From: QHWK01 sp035315685 | GTDB lineage: Bacteria; Acidobacteriota; Vicinamibacteria; Vicinamibacterales; CAVVIG01 | Direction of reading: 5' to 3' | Length of the DNA stretch: 6,822 nucleotides | Assembly (NCBI GenBank): GCA_035315685.1 | Contig: DATFXR010000160.1 | Span: 1-6,822 of the forward strand | In this document: positions 1 to 5,894 of the stretch, piece after piece | Layout of the letters: each line of letters begins with the position of its first letter | How positions within the stretch are numbered: position 1 is the first letter of the stretch | The notes under the pieces: model-generated | Databases searched by the model: none | Told to the model about the DNA's origin: nothing | The model's input: only the letters and a program-made list of their open reading frames with translations | Position numbers and translations under genes: made by a program

Positions 1-829
1 CTATCCGAAGAAGGGAATGTTCGATCTCGCGGACAAGGGCAGCATCTTCTTCGACGAGATCGGCAACGTGCCGCTGGAGACGCAGGCCAAGCTGCTGCGC
101 GTGATTCAGGAGCGCGACTTCATGCGGCTCGGCGGCATGGAAACGATCAAGGTCGACGTGCGGATCATCGCCGCGACCAACGTCGATCTGCGGCAGATGA
201 TGGAAGAAAGCAAGTTCCGAGAGGACCTCTTCTATCGCCTCCATGTCATCTCGATTCAGCTCCCGCCGCTGCGCGACCGCAAGGACGACGTGCCGCTGCT
301 CGTCCACCACTTCCTCGAGAAGTACGGCGAGGAGAACAAGAAGTCTGGTCTCGAGCTCACGCCCGATGCGCTCGACCTGCTGACCGAATACGACTGGCCG
401 GGCAACGTCCGCGAGCTGGAAAACGTGATCGAGCGGGCGGTGGTGCTCACCGCCGGACCGCGCATCGGTGTCGAGTTGATCCCGGATCACGTGCGCAAGG
501 CGCCGAACTTCCAGATGCCGCAATTCGTGGTTCCGCCAGAAGGCATCTCGTTCAAGGACGTCATCACCGACTTCGAAAAGAAGCTGATCGAGTCGACGCT
601 GGAGGCCGCCGGCGGCGTCCAGAAGCGCGCCGCTGAACTGCTCCACATCAAGCCGACGACGTTGAACGAAATGATCAAGCGATACGAGATCCGGCCGCGC
701 CGGAAGCGCACGCCGAACGGCAACGGCGCCGATGCGGCGGGGGTGACGCCGTCGACGCCGGTTGCTCCCAACCCGGACGAGGCGCCGGCGCACGACGGTC
801 CCCTCGCGCCGGTGTTCGAGGACAAGTAG
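1..829 (+). CDS. Sigma-54-dependent transcriptional activator, C-terminal part (5' end outside window)
   Basis: This is the 3' part of an NtrC-type activator that uses ATP hydrolysis to open sigma-54 RNA polymerase promoters. The frame is open from base 2, so the ATG at 17 is internal; residues below are counted from it. Visible AAA+ elements are the Walker B strand with FFDEIG (11-16), the RIIAATN sensor I stretch (49-55), the FREDLFYRL arginine-finger region (67-75), and WPGNVREL with the sensor II arginine (127-134). A Fis-type helix-turn-helix follows at about 185-225, ending TTLNEMIKRYEI. The last 45 or so residues are a basic patch (RPRRKR) and a Pro/Ala-rich, probably disordered tail. 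Walker A, the GAFTGA loop and any receiver or sensor domain lie outside the window, so the input signal is unknown. The gene converges on the glycosyltransferase operon and is not part of it; whether it controls that operon cannot be told here. Confidence 0.95.
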   Translation, partial: YPKKGMFDLADKGSIFFDEIGNVPLETQAKLLRVIQERDFMRLGGMETIKVDVRIIAATNVDLRQMMEESKFREDLFYRLHVISIQLPPLRDRKDDVPLLVHHFLEKYGEENKKSGLELTPDALDLLTEYDWPGNVRELENVIERAVVLTAGPRIGVELIPDHVRKAPNFQMPQFVVPPEGISFKDVITDFEKKLIESTLEAAGGVQKRAAELLHIKPTTLNEMIKRYEIRPRRKRTPNGNGADAAGVTPSTPVAPNPDEAPAHDGPLAPVFEDK

Positions 830-830
830 C

Positions 831-842
831 GGCCGATCGGCC
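831..842. other. 12-base perfect palindrome after the activator stop codon
   Basis: GGCCGATCGGCC begins one base after the TAG stop of the activator gene. As RNA it could form only a 4-bp GC stem with a GATC loop, and no U tract follows. It may add to the larger hairpin next to it, but alone it is a weak terminator candidate. Confidence 0.3.
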
Positions 843-843
843 A

Positions 844-934
844 GGGAAAAGCAACCGCAGAGAACGCAGAGCGCGCAGACTTCTTTCGTCAAGAAAGACT
901 CTGCGGTCTCCGCGGTCTCCGCGGTTGCTTTCCC
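844..934. repeat. Long imperfect inverted repeat with 9-base internal periodicity
   Basis: The left arm starts GGGAAAAGCAACCGC (from 844) and the right arm ends GCGGTTGCTTTCCC (to 934). These pair almost fully: GCAACCGC at 851-858 matches GCGGTTGC at 921-928 perfectly. The centre is TCTTTC-GTCAA-GAAAGA (about 882-898). Within the left arm CGCAG recurs at 856, 865 and 874; within the right arm GCGGT recurs at 903, 912 and 921, exactly every 9 bases. The whole could fold into a hairpin on either strand. It lies between two convergent genes, where it could act as a bidirectional transcription terminator or 3'-end stabiliser. The CCGCAGAGAACGCAGAG wording resembles a dispersed intergenic repeat I associate with Acidobacteriota and some other phyla. 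Copy number cannot be tested here, and no transposase is present. Confidence 0.8.
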
Positions 935-950
935 GCGGGTTGTGTCTTCG

Positions 951-980
951 GCCGGCGTAGCGCGAAGGCTTCAGCCGGGC
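951..980. repeat. Second short palindromic repeat-like element
   Basis: The segment has outer arms CCGGC (952-956) and GCCGG (974-978) around a near-palindromic core, GAAGGCTTC (964-972). It ends two bases from the stop codon of the minus-strand gene that finishes at 982. Its GTAGCGCGAAGGCTTCAGCC wording resembles dispersed REP-like intergenic sequences of GC-rich bacteria. Together with the larger inverted repeat it fills most of the 152-base intergenic region. A part in 3'-end formation of the operon is plausible but not shown. Confidence 0.5.
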
Positions 981-981
981 A

Positions 982-2271
982 TCAGCGTGCGTTTCTGATT
1001 TTCGCGAACAGCCGCTCGTACTTCCCGAGCACGACATCCCAGCGGTACTGACGGCGGACGTACTCGCGGCCGTTGCGGCCGAGCGCGCGCCGGAGCGCCT
1101 CGTCCCCGACGAGCAGCTTCAGCGCCTCGACGAACTCATCGCGGTCGGCGTACCAGAGGCCGCCGTTGCTGCGGATCGCGTGCTCGACGAGGACCGCCGA
1201 GCGCGCGTTGACCACAATCGGCGTGCCGACCGACAGCGACTCGAGCGCGAGGAGCGACAGGCTCTCGTACGGTGACGGGCAGACGACGACGGTTGCGGCT
1301 TCGAGCGCCTGCAGGCGCTCGCGTTCCGAGAGCAGGCCGGCGAAGCGGATGAACGGTTCCTCCGGCAGCGCCATCAGCTTGACGCCCATCAGCGTCAGCG
1401 TCGCGTCGCCGCCCTCCTGTGCGTACTCGCTGAAATACTGAATCAGCTCTTCACACCCTTTACCGGGATCGATCCGTCCACCGTAGAGCACGATCGGCCC
1501 GTACAAACGGTGGCGGCGGCGGAACACCGTGCCGCGGGCGAGGAGATGCGACGGAAATTCCCTCCCCTGCGGCTCCTCGTCCGCCTGCCCGCCGTTGCCG
1601 ACGGACGTCGGGCCGTCGTCGTCCGGCGGACGATCCGGCATCCGCGGATACGGCTGCTGCTGCGGCAGATCGACACCGACGCCGACGATGTCCTCGAGCA
1701 GCGGCCGCTCGACGAAGCGCGCCTGAACGAAGTCGCGCTCGCTCTCGGTGAGGTAGCAGAGCGCGGCCGGTTTCCTGAACACGTCCTTGAAGATCTCGAG
1801 CCTGATCGCCGGTTCGTCGTGGGCGGTGGAGACGAGAATGCTCCGATGCGGCGCGACTTCGAGGCCGAGGACCGTCGTCGCGTAGAGATAGGTGAAGTAG
1901 ATGAGGACGTCGTACTGCTGATGGCTCCGCTTGAGATATTCGATCAGCGCCGGCGCCCACGGTCCCTGCTGTTTCAGCCAGCTCATCTCGTCGGCGCGCG
2001 AGTGAGCGTTGGCGTAGATCCAATCCGAGTAGGTGTTGAAGGTGTCGATGTCGCGGGTTGCCGCCGTCGGAAAGCGCCGCACGGTGACGCCCTTGATGCG
2101 GTCGGCGCCTTCGGCGTAGTCGTTCTTCCACGTCACGTAGTCGCGCGCGCAGGTCGTGATCACGTCGACGTCGTGCGTCGCCGCGAGCCGTTCGGCGACG
2201 AGGCGGCAGAGGTGTTCGGATCCGCCGAGGACTTCGGCGCCGTAGCGCTGAATGATGAACGCGATCTTCAC
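982..2271 (-). CDS. GT4 family glycosyltransferase A' (429 aa, interdomain insert)
   Basis: A predicted cytoplasmic retaining glycosyltransferase of GT-B fold, last gene of the operon. The N-terminal Rossmann domain opens with MKIAFIIQRYG and a glycine loop, GGSE (16-19). The C-terminal domain has GGRIDPGKG (264-272; R266 and K271 expected to contact the donor phosphates) and the EX7E motif, E336 to E344. No signal peptide or membrane segment is seen. It is paralogous to the 436-aa protein at 4584-5894: 28 of the first 50 residues are identical without gaps. Unlike that copy it carries 39 extra residues, rich in Pro, Asp, Gly and Gln, between D201 and F250, in the interdomain linker; homology resumes in the same frame (FRRRHRLYGP against FRQKHHIRGP), so this is not a frameshift. 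The start is GTG, overlapping the upstream stop as GTGA with no clear Shine-Dalgarno, which points to coupled translation. Sugar specificity is not readable. Confidence 0.92.
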   Translation of the reverse strand: MKIAFIIQRYGAEVLGGSEHLCRLVAERLAATHDVDVITTCARDYVTWKNDYAEGADRIKGVTVRRFPTAATRDIDTFNTYSDWIYANAHSRADEMSWLKQQGPWAPALIEYLKRSHQQYDVLIYFTYLYATTVLGLEVAPHRSILVSTAHDEPAIRLEIFKDVFRKPAALCYLTESERDFVQARFVERPLLEDIVGVGVDLPQQQPYPRMPDRPPDDDGPTSVGNGGQADEEPQGREFPSHLLARGTVFRRRHRLYGPIVLYGGRIDPGKGCEELIQYFSEYAQEGGDATLTLMGVKLMALPEEPFIRFAGLLSERERLQALEAATVVVCPSPYESLSLLALESLSVGTPIVVNARSAVLVEHAIRSNGGLWYADRDEFVEALKLLVGDEALRRALGRNGREYVRRQYRWDVVLGKYERLFAKIRNAR

Positions 2272-3335
2272 GAGAGTGTGTGCAGCAGCGCGGACAGGTC
2301 GCGGATGAGGCGCGCGTCGCCGAAATCGGCGAGCCGGCGGCGCTGCCCCGCGATGACCTGCGCGCGCACCTCGTCGTCGAACGCCAGCGTTCCGAGCAGT
2401 TCTGCCGCCAGCTCCAGATCCTTCGGCGCGAACTGGACGCCGGCGCCGCCGAGCGTGTCGGGCACCGCCGCCGCCGCGTAGGCGAGCACGGGCACGTCGG
2501 CGGCCATCGCCTCGATCAGCGGCACACAGAATCCTTCGTGCTCGCTGAGCGACACGTACACGGCAGCGTGGCGATAGTAAACGGCGAGCTCTTCGTCGGG
2601 GATTGGGCCGGTGAACACGAAGCGATCGTTCAGGAACCGGTATTCGGCCATCAGGGCGCGAATCGTCGAATAATACCGCGGCACCACGTCGAAACGTCCG
2701 ACGAAGATGAACCGGTAATAGGCGTCGATGTAGCGCTTGTAGACCTCCGCCAGGCGGATGTGATCCTCGATCTTCTTGTTCGGTGCAATCCGGCCGACGA
2801 ACAGGAAATTCACCAGCCCGTCGTCCAGGATCTCGTCGAGAGCCGGCCGTGACGCCGCCTGCGTGATGCGAGTCGTATCGACGGCGATCGGAAACACGCC
2901 GGTCCGGCGGAAGCCGAGGTGGCGCAGTTCCTCGCGGTTGTACTCGGAATCGCCGAGCGCAACGTCCGCGGCGTCGGCCAGCGACGCCAGTTCCTGTCGG
3001 CCGAGCGATGCCAGGCGAAACAGCGCCGGATCGTACGGCGCGAAATATTCGGCCGGCGTGACGTTGTGGTACTGCAGGATCCGCCGGCCAGGCGGCAGCG
3101 ACGCGAACGCCTCGGTCATCGGCGACGGCAGCGCGTAGTGGAAGATCGTCGCGTCGCCGCGCCGCGCCGCCGGGTCGTCGAACCGCCGCACGTCGTCACG
3201 CAGCACATCGTCGATTGTCATCGCATAGAGCTCGGACTCGTGCCCCATCGTTCGCAGCAAGTCGCGCACTCGTCGCGCGCTGTCGCCGATCGCGTCACCC
3301 TTGTGCGCCGCCGGAACCCACTGATTGACGATCAC
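2268..3335 (-). CDS. GT4 family glycosyltransferase B' (355 aa)
   Basis: A predicted GT-B retaining glycosyltransferase, third transferase in the operon. The N-terminal region has GDAIG (13-17), taking the place of the usual glycine-rich loop, YHNVTPAEYF (89-98) and GDSEYNREEL (128-137). The C-terminal donor-binding domain has FVGRIAPNKK (179-188; R182 and K187 or K188) and SEHEGFCVPLIEA with E267 and E275 forming EX7E. It is clearly paralogous to the protein at 3394-4587: in a 37-residue ungapped stretch starting at SEHEGF, 28 are identical. It lacks that protein's C-terminal tail and ends soon after the fold. The start is taken as GTG at 3335 because this puts GDAIG at nearly the same distance from the N-terminus as in the paralog. 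No good Shine-Dalgarno is seen, and the frame stays open upstream through the 58-base gap. The stop overlaps the next GTG start by 4 bases. Confidence 0.92.
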   Translation of the reverse strand: MIVNQWVPAAHKGDAIGDSARRVRDLLRTMGHESELYAMTIDDVLRDDVRRFDDPAARRGDATIFHYALPSPMTEAFASLPPGRRILQYHNVTPAEYFAPYDPALFRLASLGRQELASLADAADVALGDSEYNREELRHLGFRRTGVFPIAVDTTRITQAASRPALDEILDDGLVNFLFVGRIAPNKKIEDHIRLAEVYKRYIDAYYRFIFVGRFDVVPRYYSTIRALMAEYRFLNDRFVFTGPIPDEELAVYYRHAAVYVSLSEHEGFCVPLIEAMAADVPVLAYAAAAVPDTLGGAGVQFAPKDLELAAELLGTLAFDDEVRAQVIAGQRRRLADFGDARLIRDLSALLHTLS

Positions 3336-3393
3336 CGGGTCACTGCAGTCCTGACGGGCGGCGCTGCCGGAGCCGCGTATCGCGCCCGGGCCG
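3336..3393 (-). other. 58-base gap between the two B-type glycosyltransferase genes
   Basis: This is the only non-overlapping junction in the operon. It lies at the midpoint of the A-B-B'-A' array. The gap is GC-rich, with a weak imperfect stem (GCGGC and GCCGC, about 3358-3375), but no T tract, promoter or Shine-Dalgarno that I can defend. The reading frame of the downstream gene has no stop within it. Confidence 0.5.
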
Positions 3394-4587
3394 TCACGCG
3401 TGCTTCTCCGGCAGCGCCTGGAAGACAGCCGGACGGAACAGGCGCAGCTCTTCGAGCTCGGCAGCCGCGTCGAACTGTCCCCAGAAATCGAACGCGACCG
3501 CCGGTCCCGGCGCGCGCGGCTTCGAGAGCATCTCGTTCACGAATGCCAGCAGCGTGCCGGCGAAGTCCTTCGAGCGCAGCCGATCGACGGCGGCGAGCTG
3601 GCCCTCGACGATCCGATCCTGCAGCGCCGCATCGGACACGATCGCATCCATCAACCGCGCGACGTGCAGCGGATCGCGATCCTCGAGCAGCACGCCGGCG
3701 CCATCCATGGTCGAGGGCACCGCTGTCGCCGCGTACGCCAGCACCGGTACCTGTTTGTAGAACGCTTCGACGAGAGGCACGCAGAAGCCTTCGTGCTCGC
3801 TTGCGCAGAGAAACAGATCGGCGACTTCGTACAAGGCGACCAGCTCTTCGTCGGTCACGTGTCCGATGAAGTGCACGTGCGGGGTGCCGAGGGTCGCGAC
3901 GAGCTGATGGAGCGATGCGACGTATCGTTCGAACTGCGTCTGCGCGCCGATCAGCAGAAGGCGCGACCGCTGATTGAAGACCGTGTGGTAGGCGTGAAAC
4001 CAGCGGATCAGGTCCTCGATCTTCTTGTTCGCGATCATCCGGCCGACGAACACGATGTTCGTCCATTGGTCGTCGAACTCACCGGCCGCGAGCCAGTTCG
4101 GCTCGCGCTCGAGATGCGAGAAGTCCGGCACGACGGGCAGTACCGCGGTCCGCGGGAAGCCGAGCGTCTCCAGATCCTGTCGATTGAACTCGGAGTCGCC
4201 CATCGCCAGGTCGCAGCGATCGGCATATGCCCGCAGCTCGCGGCGCCCGCGAAACGTCTGGCGCGCCAGTGTGCGATGGACGCCGATGAAATACTCCGGC
4301 GGCGTGATGTTGTGATAGATGAGCGCCATCCGATCGGGGAGCGCATACGCCGTCCGCGACGCCTTCGAGCCGAGCGAGAAATGGTGAAGCAGCAGGTTGT
4401 CGGGATGGCTGAAGTCGACCAGTTCGCGATAATCGCGCGTCTGCGGCTCGAGCCGATAGTCCGCCGTCTCGACGAAGATCTCTGATTGGTATCCGGCGGC
4501 CCGCAGGACGCGCTGAATGCCCAGTACCTCATGGCCGATCGCGTCGCCGTAGCCCAGCGTCGCAAGCACCTGGTGCACGCGGATCAT
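3394..4587 (-). CDS. GT4 family glycosyltransferase B (397 aa, C-terminal tail)
   Basis: A predicted GT-B retaining glycosyltransferase, second transferase in the operon. Visible motifs are GDAIG (14-18), YHNITPPEYF (91-100), GDSEFNRQDL (130-139), FVGRMIANKK (180-189; R183, K188) and SEHEGFCVPLVEA with E266 and E274 as the EX7E pair. The motif set and order match the 355-aa paralog immediately downstream. Beyond the fold it has about 42 extra residues (356-397): a Pro-rich hinge (KPRAPGPA), the aromatic segment VAFDFWGQFD, then a short predicted helix, AAELEELRLF. The downstream paralog has no such tail, which could be a docking or membrane-contact element. The ATG start overlaps the upstream gene's stop as ATGA and has a good Shine-Dalgarno, GGAGA, six bases ahead. 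No signal peptide or membrane span is seen; sugar donor and acceptor are unknown. Confidence 0.93.
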   Translation of the reverse strand: MIRVHQVLATLGYGDAIGHEVLGIQRVLRAAGYQSEIFVETADYRLEPQTRDYRELVDFSHPDNLLLHHFSLGSKASRTAYALPDRMALIYHNITPPEYFIGVHRTLARQTFRGRRELRAYADRCDLAMGDSEFNRQDLETLGFPRTAVLPVVPDFSHLEREPNWLAAGEFDDQWTNIVFVGRMIANKKIEDLIRWFHAYHTVFNQRSRLLLIGAQTQFERYVASLHQLVATLGTPHVHFIGHVTDEELVALYEVADLFLCASEHEGFCVPLVEAFYKQVPVLAYAATAVPSTMDGAGVLLEDRDPLHVARLMDAIVSDAALQDRIVEGQLAAVDRLRSKDFAGTLLAFVNEMLSKPRAPGPAVAFDFWGQFDAAAELEELRLFRPAVFQALPEKHA

Positions 4588-5894
4588 GCCCGTCTCCGGC
4601 TCGATTCATCCGACGGGATGGCAGGCCCGGTCGGCAGCTGCGCGAGCACTTCCTCGGCCGGCGGACGATCCTGGCGGCGGCGATCGAGCCAGCCAGGCAG
4701 CGGATCGGGGGCCGCCCGCGGCGGCTCCTTCTTCAGGCGCGCGAACATGTCCAGATATTTCCGCTCGATCACCGGCCAGTCGTACTGATCCTTGAAGAAC
4801 TGACGCCCATTCCGCCCGAGCGAGCCGGCAAGCCAGCGATGCTGCTCCAGCGCCTCGAGCGTGCCGATGAACTCCGCCTTGTTCTCGTAATACAACCCGG
4901 CATTGCTGCGGAGGCACTGGCCCTTGAGGACGTCGCACTTCCCGTTCGCGAGCACCGGACGGCCGAGGGCCCATGCCTCGAGCGCGACCATCGACAGGCT
5001 CTCGTAGTACGACGGCATGACCAACAGGTCGGCGGCCGCCATCGCGTCGAACTTGTCCGGGTCGTCGAGGAATCCCAGATGGCGGATGCGCGGGTGTGAC
5101 GGAATCTCCAGCAGCGAATTGCCGATGAGCACCAGCGACAGCCTGCCGGCCGGATCCTTCAGATACTCCTGAAAGAACTCGAACAGCTCGCTGCAGCCCT
5201 TGTTCTGGTCGATGCGGCCGACGTAGATCGCGAACGGCCCGCGGATGTGGTGCTTCTGCCGGAAGCGGTTCGGCTGCGTGCTGGCGGGCACGTTCGATCC
5301 AATCCCGACGACCACGCCGGGAACCGCTTCGTTACGCGAGATTGCGTTGATCATCGCGCGTTCTTCCGGCGAGTTGTACATGACCGCGCGGACGCTGCGG
5401 AACAACGGCTGGAAGATCGAGAGCCCGATCGTGTGATCGCGCTCGGCAGTCGGGACGAGAATGGCACGGGCAGACGCCGCGCGCGCGCCGTAGTAGGCGT
5501 GGTAGTAGCGGTAGCTGAAGAACAGGCAGAAGTCGAAGGTGGACGCGTGCTTCGCGACGTAATCGATCAGGGCCGGGCTGGTCGGTCCTTCAGCGTCAAG
5601 CCAGTCGAGCTCGTCGCCCAGCGAGTGCCGCTGCAGGAACACACGATCCGATCGCTTTGCGAACACGCGCGGATCGCGTTCGTGCTTCACACGGAAGCGG
5701 CGCACCGCGACGTCGTTGATCTGCTCGACGCCGGCCGGCAGTTCATTGCGCCACGTCACGTAATCACTGGCGCAGGTTGTGAGAACTTCGACTTCGCCGT
5801 GACTCGCGAGATGCTCCGCGACGTAGCGCGCATGAAGCTCGGCGCCACCGTTGATGGACGAGCCGTAGCGCTGGACGACGACGGCGACTTTCAC
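4584..5894 (-). CDS. GT4 family glycosyltransferase A (436 aa, C-terminal tail)
   Basis: A predicted GT-B retaining glycosyltransferase, first transferase in the operon. The N-terminal domain opens MKVAVVVQRYG with a glycine loop, NGGAE (15-19), followed by TTCASDYVTW (39-48). The C-terminal domain has YVGRIDQNKG (224-233; R227, K232) and the EX7E pair E298 and E306 in YYESLSMVALEAW. It is paralogous to the last transferase of the operon, but its interdomain linker is of normal short length. After the final helix (YLDMFARLKKE) come about 45 extra residues rich in Pro and Arg (392-436: PPRAAPDPLPGWLDRRRQDR and on), absent from the paralog and probably disordered. The start is GTG, overlapping the upstream stop as GTGA with no convincing Shine-Dalgarno, so translation is probably coupled to the coiled-coil gene. 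Sugar specificity cannot be read from the sequence. Confidence 0.93.
   Translation of the reverse strand: MKVAVVVQRYGSSINGGAELHARYVAEHLASHGEVEVLTTCASDYVTWRNELPAGVEQINDVAVRRFRVKHERDPRVFAKRSDRVFLQRHSLGDELDWLDAEGPTSPALIDYVAKHASTFDFCLFFSYRYYHAYYGARAASARAILVPTAERDHTIGLSIFQPLFRSVRAVMYNSPEERAMINAISRNEAVPGVVVGIGSNVPASTQPNRFRQKHHIRGPFAIYVGRIDQNKGCSELFEFFQEYLKDPAGRLSLVLIGNSLLEIPSHPRIRHLGFLDDPDKFDAMAAADLLVMPSYYESLSMVALEAWALGRPVLANGKCDVLKGQCLRSNAGLYYENKAEFIGTLEALEQHRWLAGSLGRNGRQFFKDQYDWPVIERKYLDMFARLKKEPPRAAPDPLPGWLDRRRQDRPPAEEVLAQLPTGPAIPSDESSRRRA
4593..4597 (-). promoter_or_regulatory. Ribosome binding site for glycosyltransferase B
   Basis: Read on the minus strand, GGAGA lies six bases before the ATG at 4587, inside the last codons of the upstream gene. 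It is the only clear Shine-Dalgarno sequence among the internal starts of this operon and supports the chosen ATG. Confidence 0.65.

Noticed and set aside
844..934. CRISPR-like array suggested by regular short repeats.
   Set aside because: The units are 9 bases with no spacers and are arranged as inverted arms, which fits a hairpin repeat and not a CRISPR array.
675..1037. Open frames on both strands across the convergent intergenic region (minus 675-1037, plus 762-998).
   Set aside because: They run through the inverted repeat and into both flanking genes, and their composition is not protein-like.
1443..1676. Frameshift in A' as the cause of its odd linker.
   Set aside because: The same frame carries GT4 homology on both sides, and the alternative frames here show no continuation of it.
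1510..2481. Long plus-strand open frame (323 codons) opposite the glycosyltransferase genes; similar ones at 2919-3869, 3400-4485 and 5247-6311.
   Set aside because: These are antisense shadows typical of GC-rich coding DNA. Their translations are Arg- and Ala-rich with no recognisable motifs, and they run across the boundaries of well-supported minus-strand genes.
3332..4066. Minus-strand open frame of 244 codons overlapping glycosyltransferase B and the 58-base gap.
   Set aside because: Its translation is very Arg-rich and without motifs, while the overlapping frame carries all the GT4 signatures.
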